This document shows positions 1 through 5,759 of a stretch of DNA of 5,759 bases, one piece after another (positions within the stretch are counted from its first letter, which is position 1; every line of letters begins with the position of its first letter). The notes beneath the pieces are model-generated. The model searched no databases. It saw only the letters and a list, made by a program, of their open reading frames with translations, and was not told the DNA's origin. The DNA is from Opitutales bacterium. Its GTDB lineage: Bacteria > Verrucomicrobiota > Verrucomicrobiia > Opitutales > T3Sed10-336. The position numbers and the translations under genes are program-made. The stretch lies in the NCBI GenBank assembly GCA_007132315.1, contig SLOW01000319.1:1-5759 (forward strand). The letters run 5' to 3'.

Positions 1-749
1 CGTATGTATGGAGAAACCAGGGACGGACCCGCGACCTGGCGTACCGGCTGGCGAACGGCGGCTATCCGGTGGTGCTGTGTCACCGTTCCAACTTCTATTT
101 CGACCTCGCCTACAACAATCACCCGCGGGAGCCCGGGCATTACTCGGCCGGGTTCATCAATACCCGTGACGCATGGCAGTACGCTCCGTTCGACATCTAC
201 AAGACCACGCTGAGAACGCGCCGGGGACATCCAATCGACATCGACACCGAATTCGCGGACATGGAACGTTTGAAACCGGAGGCCAGGGAGAACATCCTCG
301 GTGTTCAGGCGCATCTGTGGAGTGAAACGGTTTTGGGAGCGGACATGCTGGAGTACTACCTGCTCCCGAGACTCGCCGGGTTCGCCGAAAGCGCCTGGAC
401 GGCCGAACGTTCCTTTGAAGTGATGGAAGAACGGCGGGAGCGGGAGGAAGAGATGCAGCGACAGTGGAACGTCTTCGCCAACACGCTGGCGCAAAGGGAA
501 CTCCCCCGTCTGTCGGCTCTCGACGGGGGTTACCGTTACCGCATTCCCAAACCCGGAGCCAGGGTTGCCGATGGCCGTCTCGAGGCGAACACCAAGTATC
601 CGGGCCTGGAGATCCGTTACACGACGAACGGAGAGGAGCCGACGATCACGTCGGAGACCTATACCGGCCCGGTCGATGTGTCGGGTCGCGTTCAACTGAA
701 AGCATTCGACCGCTCGGGCAGGTACAGCGAGACAGCGGTCGTGGAATAG
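1..749 (+). CDS. Beta-N-acetylhexosaminidase, GH20 family (C-terminal part; 5' end outside window)
   Basis: The gene enters from the left edge; the first complete codon is at position 3 and the TAG stop at 747-749, leaving 248 visible residues. GH20 enzymes remove terminal GlcNAc or GalNAc from glycans and chitin fragments, usually outside the cytoplasm. The visible part is the end of the catalytic barrel: an FDLAY segment near residue 33, then an H-P-x-E-P-G stretch, then GVQAHLWSE near residues 100-108, which corresponds to the conserved family W-x-E, followed by EYYLLPRLAGFAESAW. Residues 177-248 form a small chitobiase/hexosaminidase C-terminal beta-sandwich, with the typical IRYTTNGEEPT and late LKAFDRSG strands. 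The catalytic Asp-Glu pair and any signal peptide lie upstream of the window, so activity and export cannot be judged. The family call is secure; the exact substrate is unknown. Confidence 0.93.
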   Translation, partial: YVWRNQGRTRDLAYRLANGGYPVVLCHRSNFYFDLAYNNHPREPGHYSAGFINTRDAWQYAPFDIYKTTLRTRRGHPIDIDTEFADMERLKPEARENILGVQAHLWSETVLGADMLEYYLLPRLAGFAESAWTAERSFEVMEERREREEEMQRQWNVFANTLAQRELPRLSALDGGYRYRIPKPGARVADGRLEANTKYPGLEIRYTTNGEEPTITSETYTGPVDVSGRVQLKAFDRSGRYSETAVVE

Positions 750-858
750 GGTGCTTTTCGCCGAATCCCGTGCGAAATTAGTCCTTGCCATGCTCGGCCA
801 AAGCTGTCGGGGTGGAACGCTTCCATTGGGTTTTCCTTTTGTCAGGCACACGCTGAGG

Positions 859-888
859 CGGGTTTGCGAGGGTGAAACCCTCCACCCG
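859..888 (+). other. Compound stem-loop between the hexosaminidase and the helicase
   Basis: An inner perfect 6-bp stem (GAGGGT at 868-873, ACCCTC at 877-882, GAA loop) sits inside an outer 5-bp stem (CGGGT at 859-863, ACCCG at 884-888). A 4-base and a 1-base internal loop separate the two stems. The T-run nearest downstream (899-902) is about ten bases away, so this is not a canonical intrinsic terminator. It could end the hexosaminidase transcript or be a structured leader of the helicase mRNA. The rest of the 750-998 gap shows no convincing gene or promoter. Confidence 0.4.
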
Positions 889-998
889 ATTCGGTCTGTT
901 TTCGATGAGCGATTGATATCCGGTAATTCAAACGAATTCTCATCGATCGCCGCGGCGCCCGCGACACAACGATTATTCGAGGCGCCCACACCGTAACT

Positions 999-2309
999 AT
1001 GACCGAATTGAACTTTTCCTCATTGCCTTTGGCCGAACCGCTGCAGCGCGCCCTGACCGTGAAGGGGTACACGCAACCGTCGCCGATTCAGGCGCGCGCC
1101 ATTCCGGTCCTTCTGGAGGGCCGCGATCTGCTCGCCTGCGCACAGACGGGCACCGGAAAGACGGCGGCCTTCGCCCTTCCGATCCTGCACCGCATCGCCG
1201 GGTTGAATCGAAAACCTGAGCGCGGAACGGTACGCACGCTCATCCTCACTCCGACCCGCGAGTTGGCCGGTCAGGTCGCGGACAGTTTCCACGCTTACGG
1301 CGGCAACGTGAAATTCCGTATCGGGCTGGTGCACGGCGGCGTCTCCCAGCACCCGCAGGTCAGGGCCCTGCAGAACGGGCTCGACGTTCTGGTAGCCACA
1401 CCCGGCCGTCTGCTCGACCTGATGGAACAGGGGCGCGCGGATCTTTCCGGGATTTCCTGCTTTGTCCTCGACGAGGCCGACCGCATGCTGGATATGGGGT
1501 TCATCAACGACATCCGCAGGATTGCGAAGAAACTCCCGGCGGCGCGCCAAACGCTTTTTTTCTCGGCGACCATGGGCCCCGAAATCTCGAAACTTGCGGC
1601 CACCCTTCTCCGGGAACCCGCCGAGATCCGCATCGATCCGCAGGTCACCACCGCGGAGAAAATCGATCAGAGTGTCCTGTTTGTGCAGCAGAACGACAAA
1701 CACGCGCTTCTTCTCGATCTCCTCGGCAGCCGGATGAAGGACAACCGGGGTGAGCTGAATCTGATTTTCAGCCGCACCAAACACGGCGCCCGCAAGCTGG
1801 CCGAAAAACTCAACCGCGCGGGAATACGGACCGATGCCATCCACGGCAACAAGTCGCAGGCGGCGCGCCTGAAAACCCTGGACCGCTTCCGCGAAGGACG
1901 CACCCCGGTTCTGGTTGCAACCGATGTCGCCGCCCGCGGCATCGACGTGCGCAACATCACACTCGTCGTCAACTACGACCTTCCCATGGAAGCCGACAGC
2001 TACGTCCACCGCATCGGGCGCACCGCCCGGGCCGGCGCCAGCGGCCGTGCCGTCAGTTTCTGTTCCGGAGACGAATTGAACCTGCTTCGGTCGGTTGAGC
2101 GTCTGATCAAACAGACCGTACGCGTGGACGAGGATCACGACCACCACTCGGAAGCCGTTGCCGCCCGGCACCGGGAAGGCGATCGGGGAGGAAGGGACCC
2201 AACGCGGAAACCGCGCGCCGGAAGAACGGGCCGGGGACGGTCATTCTCCGGACCGAGGGGGAAACCGAGGTTCCGCGGCCGGCGGCGCCCACGCGCTGCC
2301 GGCGCCTGA
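999..2309 (+). CDS. rhlE: DEAD-box ATP-dependent RNA helicase, RhlE type
   Basis: This is a complete 436-residue cytoplasmic RNA helicase that unwinds short RNA duplexes using ATP; bacterial RhlE proteins act in ribosome assembly and RNA turnover. All motifs are present in order: Q motif (F6, then YTQPSPIQ at 24-31), motif I AQTGTGKT (48-55), Ia PTRELA (85-90), GG (113-114), Ib TPGR (134-137), II DEAD (158-161), III SAT (189-191), IV LIFSRT (255-260), V ATDVAARGID (307-316) and VI HRIGRTARAG (337-346). The HGNKSQAAR segment (282-290) is a feature I associate with RhlE. The last 55 or so residues are an Arg/Gly-rich basic tail, as expected for RNA binding, preceded by an acidic/His patch (DEDHDHHSE, 377-385). 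The ATG at 999 fits the usual distance to the Q motif, but no good Shine-Dalgarno sequence precedes it. No frameshift or missing residue was seen. Confidence 0.96.
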   Translation: MTELNFSSLPLAEPLQRALTVKGYTQPSPIQARAIPVLLEGRDLLACAQTGTGKTAAFALPILHRIAGLNRKPERGTVRTLILTPTRELAGQVADSFHAYGGNVKFRIGLVHGGVSQHPQVRALQNGLDVLVATPGRLLDLMEQGRADLSGISCFVLDEADRMLDMGFINDIRRIAKKLPAARQTLFFSATMGPEISKLAATLLREPAEIRIDPQVTTAEKIDQSVLFVQQNDKHALLLDLLGSRMKDNRGELNLIFSRTKHGARKLAEKLNRAGIRTDAIHGNKSQAARLKTLDRFREGRTPVLVATDVAARGIDVRNITLVVNYDLPMEADSYVHRIGRTARAGASGRAVSFCSGDELNLLRSVERLIKQTVRVDEDHDHHSEAVAARHREGDRGGRDPTRKPRAGRTGRGRSFSGPRGKPRFRGRRRPRAAGA

Positions 2310-2365
2310 ACAATCGTTGCACTAAGGATTCAACGCCGGCCGGTGTCCTCGTTCCCGTCGGATCC

Positions 2366-2381
2366 TCCCGGCGTGCCGGGA
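2366..2381. repeat. Perfect short inverted repeat downstream of the helicase
   Basis: Two 7-base arms, TCCCGGC at 2366-2372 and GCCGGGA at 2375-2381, are separated by two bases; the physical hairpin would be 6 bp with a CGTG loop. It lies 57 bases after the helicase stop, in the gap between that gene and the convergent gene at 2486-2983. It could serve as a terminator in either direction, but no T-tract follows on either strand, so the role is open. The remaining bases of 2310-2485 show no gene. Confidence 0.35.
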
Positions 2382-2485
2382 CTTCCGCCGGTGAAAGGGA
2401 ACCCGGTTTCGAGGGATGTTTCCGTGTCCCTGTGATTGGGTGACCGCGGCAGGGGCGATCGGACCCGGAGCGCAAACGACCGCGC

Positions 2486-2983
2486 CTACCCGATCCACTC
2501 GCCCAACTTTTCCTGGATCCGCAACAACGAATCGGGGGTCATGCGCCCGGTGGGAACGAGAAAAACGTTCCCGCTTTTTCGGTGCTCCATGACCTGAAGG
2601 GACCCCTCGTTCGAAAACCCCCGGTCCCGGAGTACCCTCTTCCGTTCGAGAAACACCCCCAGAACCTGCTTCATGGTCTCACGCTCCTCCCGGTCGTCCT
2701 CGTCCTCCGATTCGAAAAGTGAAATGAAGATCGATTCCGCGCTCTCCTTTTGAAGCTTCGCCGTGTTTTCCTGTTCCGGTTCCTTTTTGTAGACACGCGA
2801 CCAGCGGCACAACACCTCACCTGGAGGTTCGAAACGCTCCTCGTCCTCCCGCGAGAGATCGAAACGAGTCAGCTCCCCGCTTTTCCCGTCAACGACCAGG
2901 TAACTCACGTAGCGAGCGCCATCCTCAAAGGCGTTTCCGCTCAAACAACATCGGTGCGAAAAGGGCTTGATTTGCCAATTCAT
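2486..2983 (-). CDS. Small acidic protein of unknown function
   Basis: The product is a 165-residue soluble protein with no signal peptide or membrane segment. I do not recognise a characterised family. It resembles uncharacterised proteins I recall from Verrucomicrobiota/PVC bacteria: an N-terminal part starting MNWQIKPFSHRC with CCLSG (12-16), a GARYVSYLV strand (22-30), then GEVLCRWSRVYKK (55-67). The paired cysteines (12/13 and 59) might bind a metal, but the spacing is not a standard zinc ribbon. A charged middle (EDEDDREERE, 93-102) leads into a helix containing VLGVFLERKRVLRDRG (107-122) and a C-terminal strand with FLVPTG (141-146). The frame stays open upstream to 3148, but the ATG at 2983 is preferred: GGTGGA lies 8 bases before it, and the upstream extension is basic, low-complexity and unlike the rest. 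It is convergent with the helicase. Real gene likely; function unknown. Confidence 0.75.
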   Translation of the reverse strand: MNWQIKPFSHRCCLSGNAFEDGARYVSYLVVDGKSGELTRFDLSREDEERFEPPGEVLCRWSRVYKKEPEQENTAKLQKESAESIFISLFESEDEDDREERETMKQVLGVFLERKRVLRDRGFSNEGSLQVMEHRKSGNVFLVPTGRMTPDSLLRIQEKLGEWIG

Positions 2984-2991
2984 GGTTCGCT

Positions 2992-2997
2992 TCCACC
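2992..2997 (-). promoter_or_regulatory. Ribosome binding site deciding the start at 2983
   Basis: On the minus strand GGTGGA ends 8 bases before the ATG at 2983. This is the best Shine-Dalgarno-like match in this part of the window and the main reason for rejecting the longer open frame that begins at 3148. Confidence 0.45.
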
Positions 2998-3052
2998 CTA
3001 TTCGACAAGAACCGGGCCTTCCAAGCCGATTCTGCCCCGGAAGCGGCAAAAC

Positions 3053-3108
3053 CTGATGATGCCGATCCGTTCTTCGGTGTGGTCGGCTGTTTGCCAGGAC
3101 CCGTCTTC
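3053..3108 (-). pseudogene. Probable decayed fragment of a second C5-cytosine methyltransferase
   Basis: Bases 3053-3096 match 4638-4681, inside the methyltransferase gene, at 36 of 44 positions without gaps, on the same strand and in the same codon phase. The translated fragment reads WQTADHTEERIGII against WHTAAQTEKLIAMM in the intact enzyme. A Glu-Asp pair (3103-3108) lies just before it in both, but with four fewer residues between that pair and the Trp. The protein match (6 of 14) is poorer than the DNA match, as expected after loss of selection. No methyltransferase motif (PCQ, ENV, QxRxR) is found nearby, so only a scrap remains. An alternative is a chance match or an unrelated short gene; the surrounding frame, 74 codons from 3222, has no recognisable domain. 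Confidence 0.45.
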
Positions 3109-3131
3109 CGCTAACAATATTACGGAAGACG
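3102..3131. repeat. 9-bp perfect inverted repeat with AT-rich 12-base loop
   Basis: Arms CGTCTTCCG (3102-3110) and CGGAAGACG (3123-3131) are exact complements around the loop CTAACAATATTA. Allowing one bulged base at 3132, two further C:G pairs extend it to 3100-3134. It lies 104 bases past the stop of the nuclease-like gene, where a terminator would be useful, but no T-tract follows on either strand. On the minus strand the loop contains TAATAT, which could be a -10 element for the gene starting at 2983, making an operator-like palindrome another possibility. The rest of 2984-3237, apart from the fragment at 3053-3108, shows no gene. Confidence 0.6.
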
Positions 3132-3237
3132 CGGGGTAAGAAATGCACAAACTACCTCGTTGCCCTCCAATGATGGGAGAGATGAACACCTTGGTAACAT
3201 ACGAGTTCCGGTTCGCCCGCATCCCTAACTCTAATTC

Positions 3238-4110
3238 TCAGGCTCCCGAACGTCGGAGTTTTGTCCATTTCGACTCGCGCAGGGGTTTTCCGGCGGCCTC
3301 GACTGTGGTTTGCCTCACAAAATCGGGGCCATCGCGTTTCGCGCGAATCCGCACCATGCGAACTTCCTCTTCGCGGCATTGAAACGCGTGAAAAAGAGTC
3401 GAAGCGAATGACACGTCTTCCAGGCGCATAGGATCGGGCTCCGGGTTGTTTCTTGGATCCGGAATCGTCTTCGGAAAAAGGTAGATGCAGGGCGGTGGAA
3501 CGCGGTAGGATGCGACTTCGGTTGTGCGTTCGGGAGACGCCGCGAGCTTGGGGCAGGGACGTCCGAGCGTGCCGCAAAGCATGTCCCAGATGACGACGGC
3601 ATCGATCTTCTGTTTCGACACGATCATTTCGGCGCCCAGCCGTGTATGGATTCCGGACCAGGCATTATGGCGGGGATCGGCGGCGGCATTTTGACAAAGG
3701 GACCAAATGACGAATTCATCCGCATTCGGAGGCCTGACAAATATGTTTGTGTTGTTTCCGTCCAGACAACCTTTTGTTTCAATTGCCGTGATTCGGTTGT
3801 CCCGGTTACGTACTTCGTAGTCATGTCGATCGGAGCTCTCGGCGCTTTTCCATTCCGCAATGAAGCCGTGGTCTCTCAGGTGGTCCAATAGAGCCGCAAC
3901 GAATTGGCGTTTCTCGACCATGGATGCGCTCATCTTACCCCGAATGCGTTCGATGGCAGAACGGAATAGGCCGCTTCGATGGAATTCGTCTTTGTCGAGT
4001 CCGTGATTTCCTATCGTATGCGCCTGTTCAAGGAGGGAATTTACGTAGTCGCCGACCTTTTGCTCGGTATCCCTGGCAAGCCGGCACGGGATGACGTCGT
4101 CGTTTTTCAT
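3238..4110 (-). CDS. Putative type II restriction endonuclease, PD-(D/E)xK-like
   Basis: The product is a 290-residue protein from the ATG at 4110. It lies directly downstream of the methyltransferase on the same strand, the usual place for a cognate restriction enzyme that would cut unmodified DNA. I do not recognise a named endonuclease family. A plausible nuclease core is visible: an Asp/Glu pair in HDYEV (D97, E99), then 12 residues later AIETKGCLDG with E111-x-K113, matching the D-(x)n-ExK pattern of PD-(D/E)xK enzymes. Further likely conserved blocks are a W-S-G-I-H segment (151-155), VVIWDMLCG (172-180) and RPCPK (184-188). There are no membrane segments. The ATG lacks a clear ribosome binding site; a TTG at 4188, with AAGG six bases upstream, would add 26 residues and leave 22 bases after the methyltransferase stop. 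The region is less GC-rich than the helicase, consistent with transfer. The nuclease role is inferred from context plus motif; no target can be read from the sequence. Confidence 0.7.
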   Translation of the reverse strand: MKNDDVIPCRLARDTEQKVGDYVNSLLEQAHTIGNHGLDKDEFHRSGLFRSAIERIRGKMSASMVEKRQFVAALLDHLRDHGFIAEWKSAESSDRHDYEVRNRDNRITAIETKGCLDGNNTNIFVRPPNADEFVIWSLCQNAAADPRHNAWSGIHTRLGAEMIVSKQKIDAVVIWDMLCGTLGRPCPKLAASPERTTEVASYRVPPPCIYLFPKTIPDPRNNPEPDPMRLEDVSFASTLFHAFQCREEEVRMVRIRAKRDGPDFVRQTTVEAAGKPLRESKWTKLRRSGA

Positions 4111-4185
4111 GCTGGCATTAGCTTGTGATTGGATTCCAAAGATAACAACCCGAATTGCCGCGCGGGCGGTGTTGAGTTCGGGAAG

Positions 4186-4198
4186 CAAGAGATGCCTT
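4186..4198 (-). promoter_or_regulatory. Alternative start of the nuclease gene: AAGG plus TTG
   Basis: On the minus strand TTAAGG ends at 4195 and is followed after six bases by an in-frame TTG (4188-4186). This is better ribosome-binding spacing than anything before the ATG at 4110. It would tie nuclease translation closely to the end of the methyltransferase gene. Confidence 0.3.
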
Positions 4199-4210
4199 AA
4201 GCGTCCCCGG

Positions 4211-5398
4211 TCAGGCGAAGGCCGATTGGGCGGAAGGGGACGCGATGGCTGGAAACTCCGAATGCGCGCGTTCAGCCAGCGGACGCAGCAACCACTTTTC
4301 CAGCCAACCAACCACCGGGACTACCACGCCGTCGCCAGCCAGGTGGTAGGCCTCGAGGTAGGACGACGGCAGGACGTAGCTGTCCGGAAGCCCCATAAGC
4401 CGGGCGGCTTCCCGGGTGGAAAGCAAGCGGGATCGGATTTTACCGTCATCAATCACGATGATGATCTGTCGGCTGGACCCGCCTGCCGGCGTTCGCAGGC
4501 AGCCGCTGATTCCGTCGAAGCGGATCTCGGCGCGTTGAAATTTCCGTCCGTTTTCGACCCGTGTCCGTTTGTACACAGTGCCTACGTGACGACCCCCTGC
4601 GGAAACAGCACTTTCCAGTTTTCGACGGTTCCGCTGGCTCATCATGGCGATCAGTTTTTCGGTTTGGGCGGCTGTGTGCCAAGGAACGGAGCCGGGCGTG
4701 TCTTCGACGAGATCGGCAAGCGCAGTTACGGGTTCATCCGGGATAGGGAGTCTCCACCACACCCAGGCGTCTTTTACGTATTTCGGCGCACGAAGCCATG
4801 CATCGTGGAGACCGTACTTCTGCCATGGCGAGATCTGCGACATCGCGTCTGAAAAACCATCCAACGGAATGGACTCGTCGACTGCGACAATGAACAACCT
4901 CGGCCGTGACTGCGGGACAAAGTGCCCGGCGTCAATGACGAGCGGGCCCGGTCGGTAACCGGCGTCGGCGATCAATTCCAGGACGGTATGAAAATCCCGG
5001 CCTCCGTGAGAAGTGATGGCGCCGGTCACATTTTCCAGGCCAATCATTCGGGGCGCCCGGTTCTCGTTCTTCAAATCGAGCATCAACCGCCAAAACGGAT
5101 GAAACGTCCCACTGCGTTCGCCCGCCAAGCCAGCCCGTTTCCCGGCCAGCGACAGATCCTGGCAGGGGAAGGACGCCCATGCGAAATCAGCCCTGCCGGG
5201 GAGATCATCCGTTTTTACGGATGCGATGTCATCCACGTGCAATTCGCTTCCGCCGGCGAAATTCCTTTTGTAGCTTTCCGCTTTACGTTCGCACCATTCG
5301 TTCGCGTAGATGCACGTCCAGCGGTCTCCGAGTCCGAGGCGGGTCATCCCGCCTCCGGCAAAGAACTCGTAAAAGGCAAATGATGAACTCATGTTCAT
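4211..5398 (-). other. Methyltransferase module, with possible internal start
   Basis: If the methyltransferase is also made alone, ATG codons at 5398 or 5392 would give a 395- or 393-residue enzyme starting just before motif I, close to the normal length for such enzymes. Only a weak GGCAAG precedes them. An ATG at 5491 has GGTGA four bases upstream and would give 426 residues. None is strong enough to show separate translation, so the fused product is the simplest reading. Confidence 0.5.
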
Positions 5399-5759
5399 GA
5401 TCTTGCCGGATCGACGGAACCGGTCAAGGTCAATTTTCTGAGGAAGCGGATTTTGAAGATTTTTCAGATCTGCACGCCCTTGTCGAGGCATAGGATCACC
5501 GGTCCGGAGAAACGCCTCGACGCGCGCCGACAATTCATCCTGGTCGGCGAGCTCGCACTCCCACACGACCATGACCTTCCACCCCATCTGCAAAAGATCC
5601 TCCTGGTTCCGGATATCCCGGCGTACGTTTCCGGCGAGCTTCGGTTCCCAGTACGCCCGGTTGGATGCAGGAATCGTCGCTTTCCTGCATCCGGGATGCC
5701 GGTGCCAGAAGCAGCCGTGGACGAAAAAGCAGGCATTGTGACGGGGTGCCACAACGTCA
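4211..5759 (-). CDS. Vsr mismatch endonuclease fused in frame to C5-cytosine DNA methyltransferase (5' end outside window)
   Basis: One frame runs from the right edge to the TGA at 4213-4211 without a stop. Residues are counted here from the GTG codon at 5752. Residues 1-86 are the core and C-terminus of a Vsr endonuclease, which nicks 5' of T in T:G mismatches created by 5-methylcytosine deamination. FVHGCFWHRHPGC (10-22) carries the conserved His and zinc-site Cys/His, and VVWECEL (62-68) the last zinc Cys. The Asp at 5758-5756, three codons before the GTG, matches the catalytic metal-binding Asp of E. coli Vsr. Residues 87-118 form a polar linker. From 119 a complete methyltransferase follows: motif I YEFFAGGGMTRLGLG (128-142), IV SFPCQDL with catalytic C197, VI ENV (240-242), VIII QSRPR (281-285), a target-recognition region (about 292-443) with GCLRTPAGGSSRQ, IX STREAARLMGLPDSY (445-459) and X GDGVVVPVV (473-481). 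It would methylate cytosine C5 at an unknown site. The Vsr N-terminus and promoter lie beyond the window. Confidence 0.9.
   Translation of the reverse strand, partial: DVVAPRHNACFFVHGCFWHRHPGCRKATIPASNRAYWEPKLAGNVRRDIRNQEDLLQMGWKVMVVWECELADQDELSARVEAFLRTGDPMPRQGRADLKNLQNPLPQKIDLDRFRRSGKIMNMSSSFAFYEFFAGGGMTRLGLGDRWTCIYANEWCERKAESYKRNFAGGSELHVDDIASVKTDDLPGRADFAWASFPCQDLSLAGKRAGLAGERSGTFHPFWRLMLDLKNENRAPRMIGLENVTGAITSHGGRDFHTVLELIADAGYRPGPLVIDAGHFVPQSRPRLFIVAVDESIPLDGFSDAMSQISPWQKYGLHDAWLRAPKYVKDAWVWWRLPIPDEPVTALADLVEDTPGSVPWHTAAQTEKLIAMMSQRNRRKLESAVSAGGRHVGTVYKRTRVENGRKFQRAEIRFDGISGCLRTPAGGSSRQIIIVIDDGKIRSRLLSTREAARLMGLPDSYVLPSSYLEAYHLAGDGVVVPVVGWLEKWLLRPLAERAHSEFPAIASPSAQSAFA
5495..5759 (-). 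other. Vsr endonuclease module (N-terminus missing)
   Basis: This span codes the visible Vsr fold, from the catalytic Asp to the final helix ending EAFLRTGD, where stand-alone Vsr proteins normally stop. The roughly 50 N-terminal residues of Vsr, including its conserved Glu and first basic helix, must lie to the right of the window. NRAYWEPKLAGNVRRD (31-46, counted from the GTG at 5752) matches the conserved middle of the family. Confidence 0.85.

Noticed and set aside
913..942. Possible helicase promoter with TTGATA as -35
   Set aside because: No acceptable -10 hexamer lies 16-18 bases downstream, so the match is too weak to annotate.
751..996. Plus-strand open frame of 81 codons between the hexosaminidase and the helicase
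   Set aside because: It has no ribosome binding site, no domain and odd composition; the hairpin at 859-888 fits a non-coding leader better.
1020..2171. Open frame of 383 codons antisense to the helicase
   Set aside because: It lies wholly inside a gene with all DEAD-box motifs, has no domain signature, and long antisense frames are common opposite GC-rich coding DNA.
3077..3137. Minus-strand promoter using TAATAT in the palindrome loop as -10
   Set aside because: The best upstream -35 candidates sit at 15 or 22 bases, outside the usual spacing; it is mentioned only as an alternative role for the palindrome.
2750..3139. Plus-strand open frame of 129 codons
   Set aside because: It is mostly opposite the better supported minus-strand gene at 2486-2983 and has no conserved features.
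4324..4334. Motif X of the methyltransferase reads GDGVVVP instead of the textbook GN-x-V pattern
   Set aside because: As I recall it, this form is normal in the methyltransferase subfamily with FAGGGM motif I, so it is not evidence of inactivation.
4091..4852. Plus-strand open frame of 253 codons over the methyltransferase
   Set aside because: It overlaps conserved methyltransferase motifs on the other strand and shows no recognisable family features.

Overview
This 5.76 kb window comes from a fairly GC-rich bacterium. Two single 60-base lines that I counted differ markedly: 42 of 60 G+C inside the helicase gene (1141-1200) and 27 of 60 inside the nuclease-like gene (3721-3780). The lineage cannot be fixed from this sequence. 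The small acidic protein at 2486-2983 resembles uncharacterised proteins I recall from Verrucomicrobiota and neighbouring PVC phyla. A secreted-type GH20 hexosaminidase also fits a polysaccharide-degrading bacterium of that kind. I hold this assignment only tentatively.

Left half, plus strand: the 3' end of a family 20 glycoside hydrolase (beta-N-acetylhexosaminidase) with a C-terminal chitobiase-type beta-sandwich domain (1-749); a 249-base leader with a compound hairpin; and a complete RhlE-type DEAD-box RNA helicase with an Arg/Gly-rich tail (999-2309). These look like ordinary chromosomal genes. A 176-base gap with a tight inverted repeat follows.

Right half, minus strand, reading from the right edge leftwards: one uninterrupted reading frame (5759-4211) joins a Vsr-type mismatch endonuclease to a complete C5-cytosine DNA methyltransferase through a linker of about 35 residues. 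A protein of at least 290 residues (4110-3238) follows, with a plausible PD-(D/E)xK nuclease signature, and is probably the cognate restriction endonuclease. Next come 254 bases with no intact gene, and last a small protein of unknown function (2983-2486). Together the first two genes look like a type II restriction-modification locus with its own short-patch repair: the methyltransferase protects host DNA, the nuclease cuts unmodified DNA, and the Vsr module would nick at the T:G mismatches left when 5-methylcytosine deaminates.

Two observations go beyond routine annotation. First, the Vsr-methyltransferase frame is continuous, so the repair enzyme and the enzyme that creates the mutagenic base may be one polypeptide. 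Second, the gap at 2984-3237 holds a 44-base stretch matching the methyltransferase gene at 36 of 44 positions in the same strand and codon phase, next to a 9-bp perfect inverted repeat. I read this as the decayed remnant of a second, related methyltransferase, suggesting repeated restriction-modification turnover here. No tRNA, rRNA, CRISPR array or transposase was seen. No gene-free stretch exceeds 300 bases.
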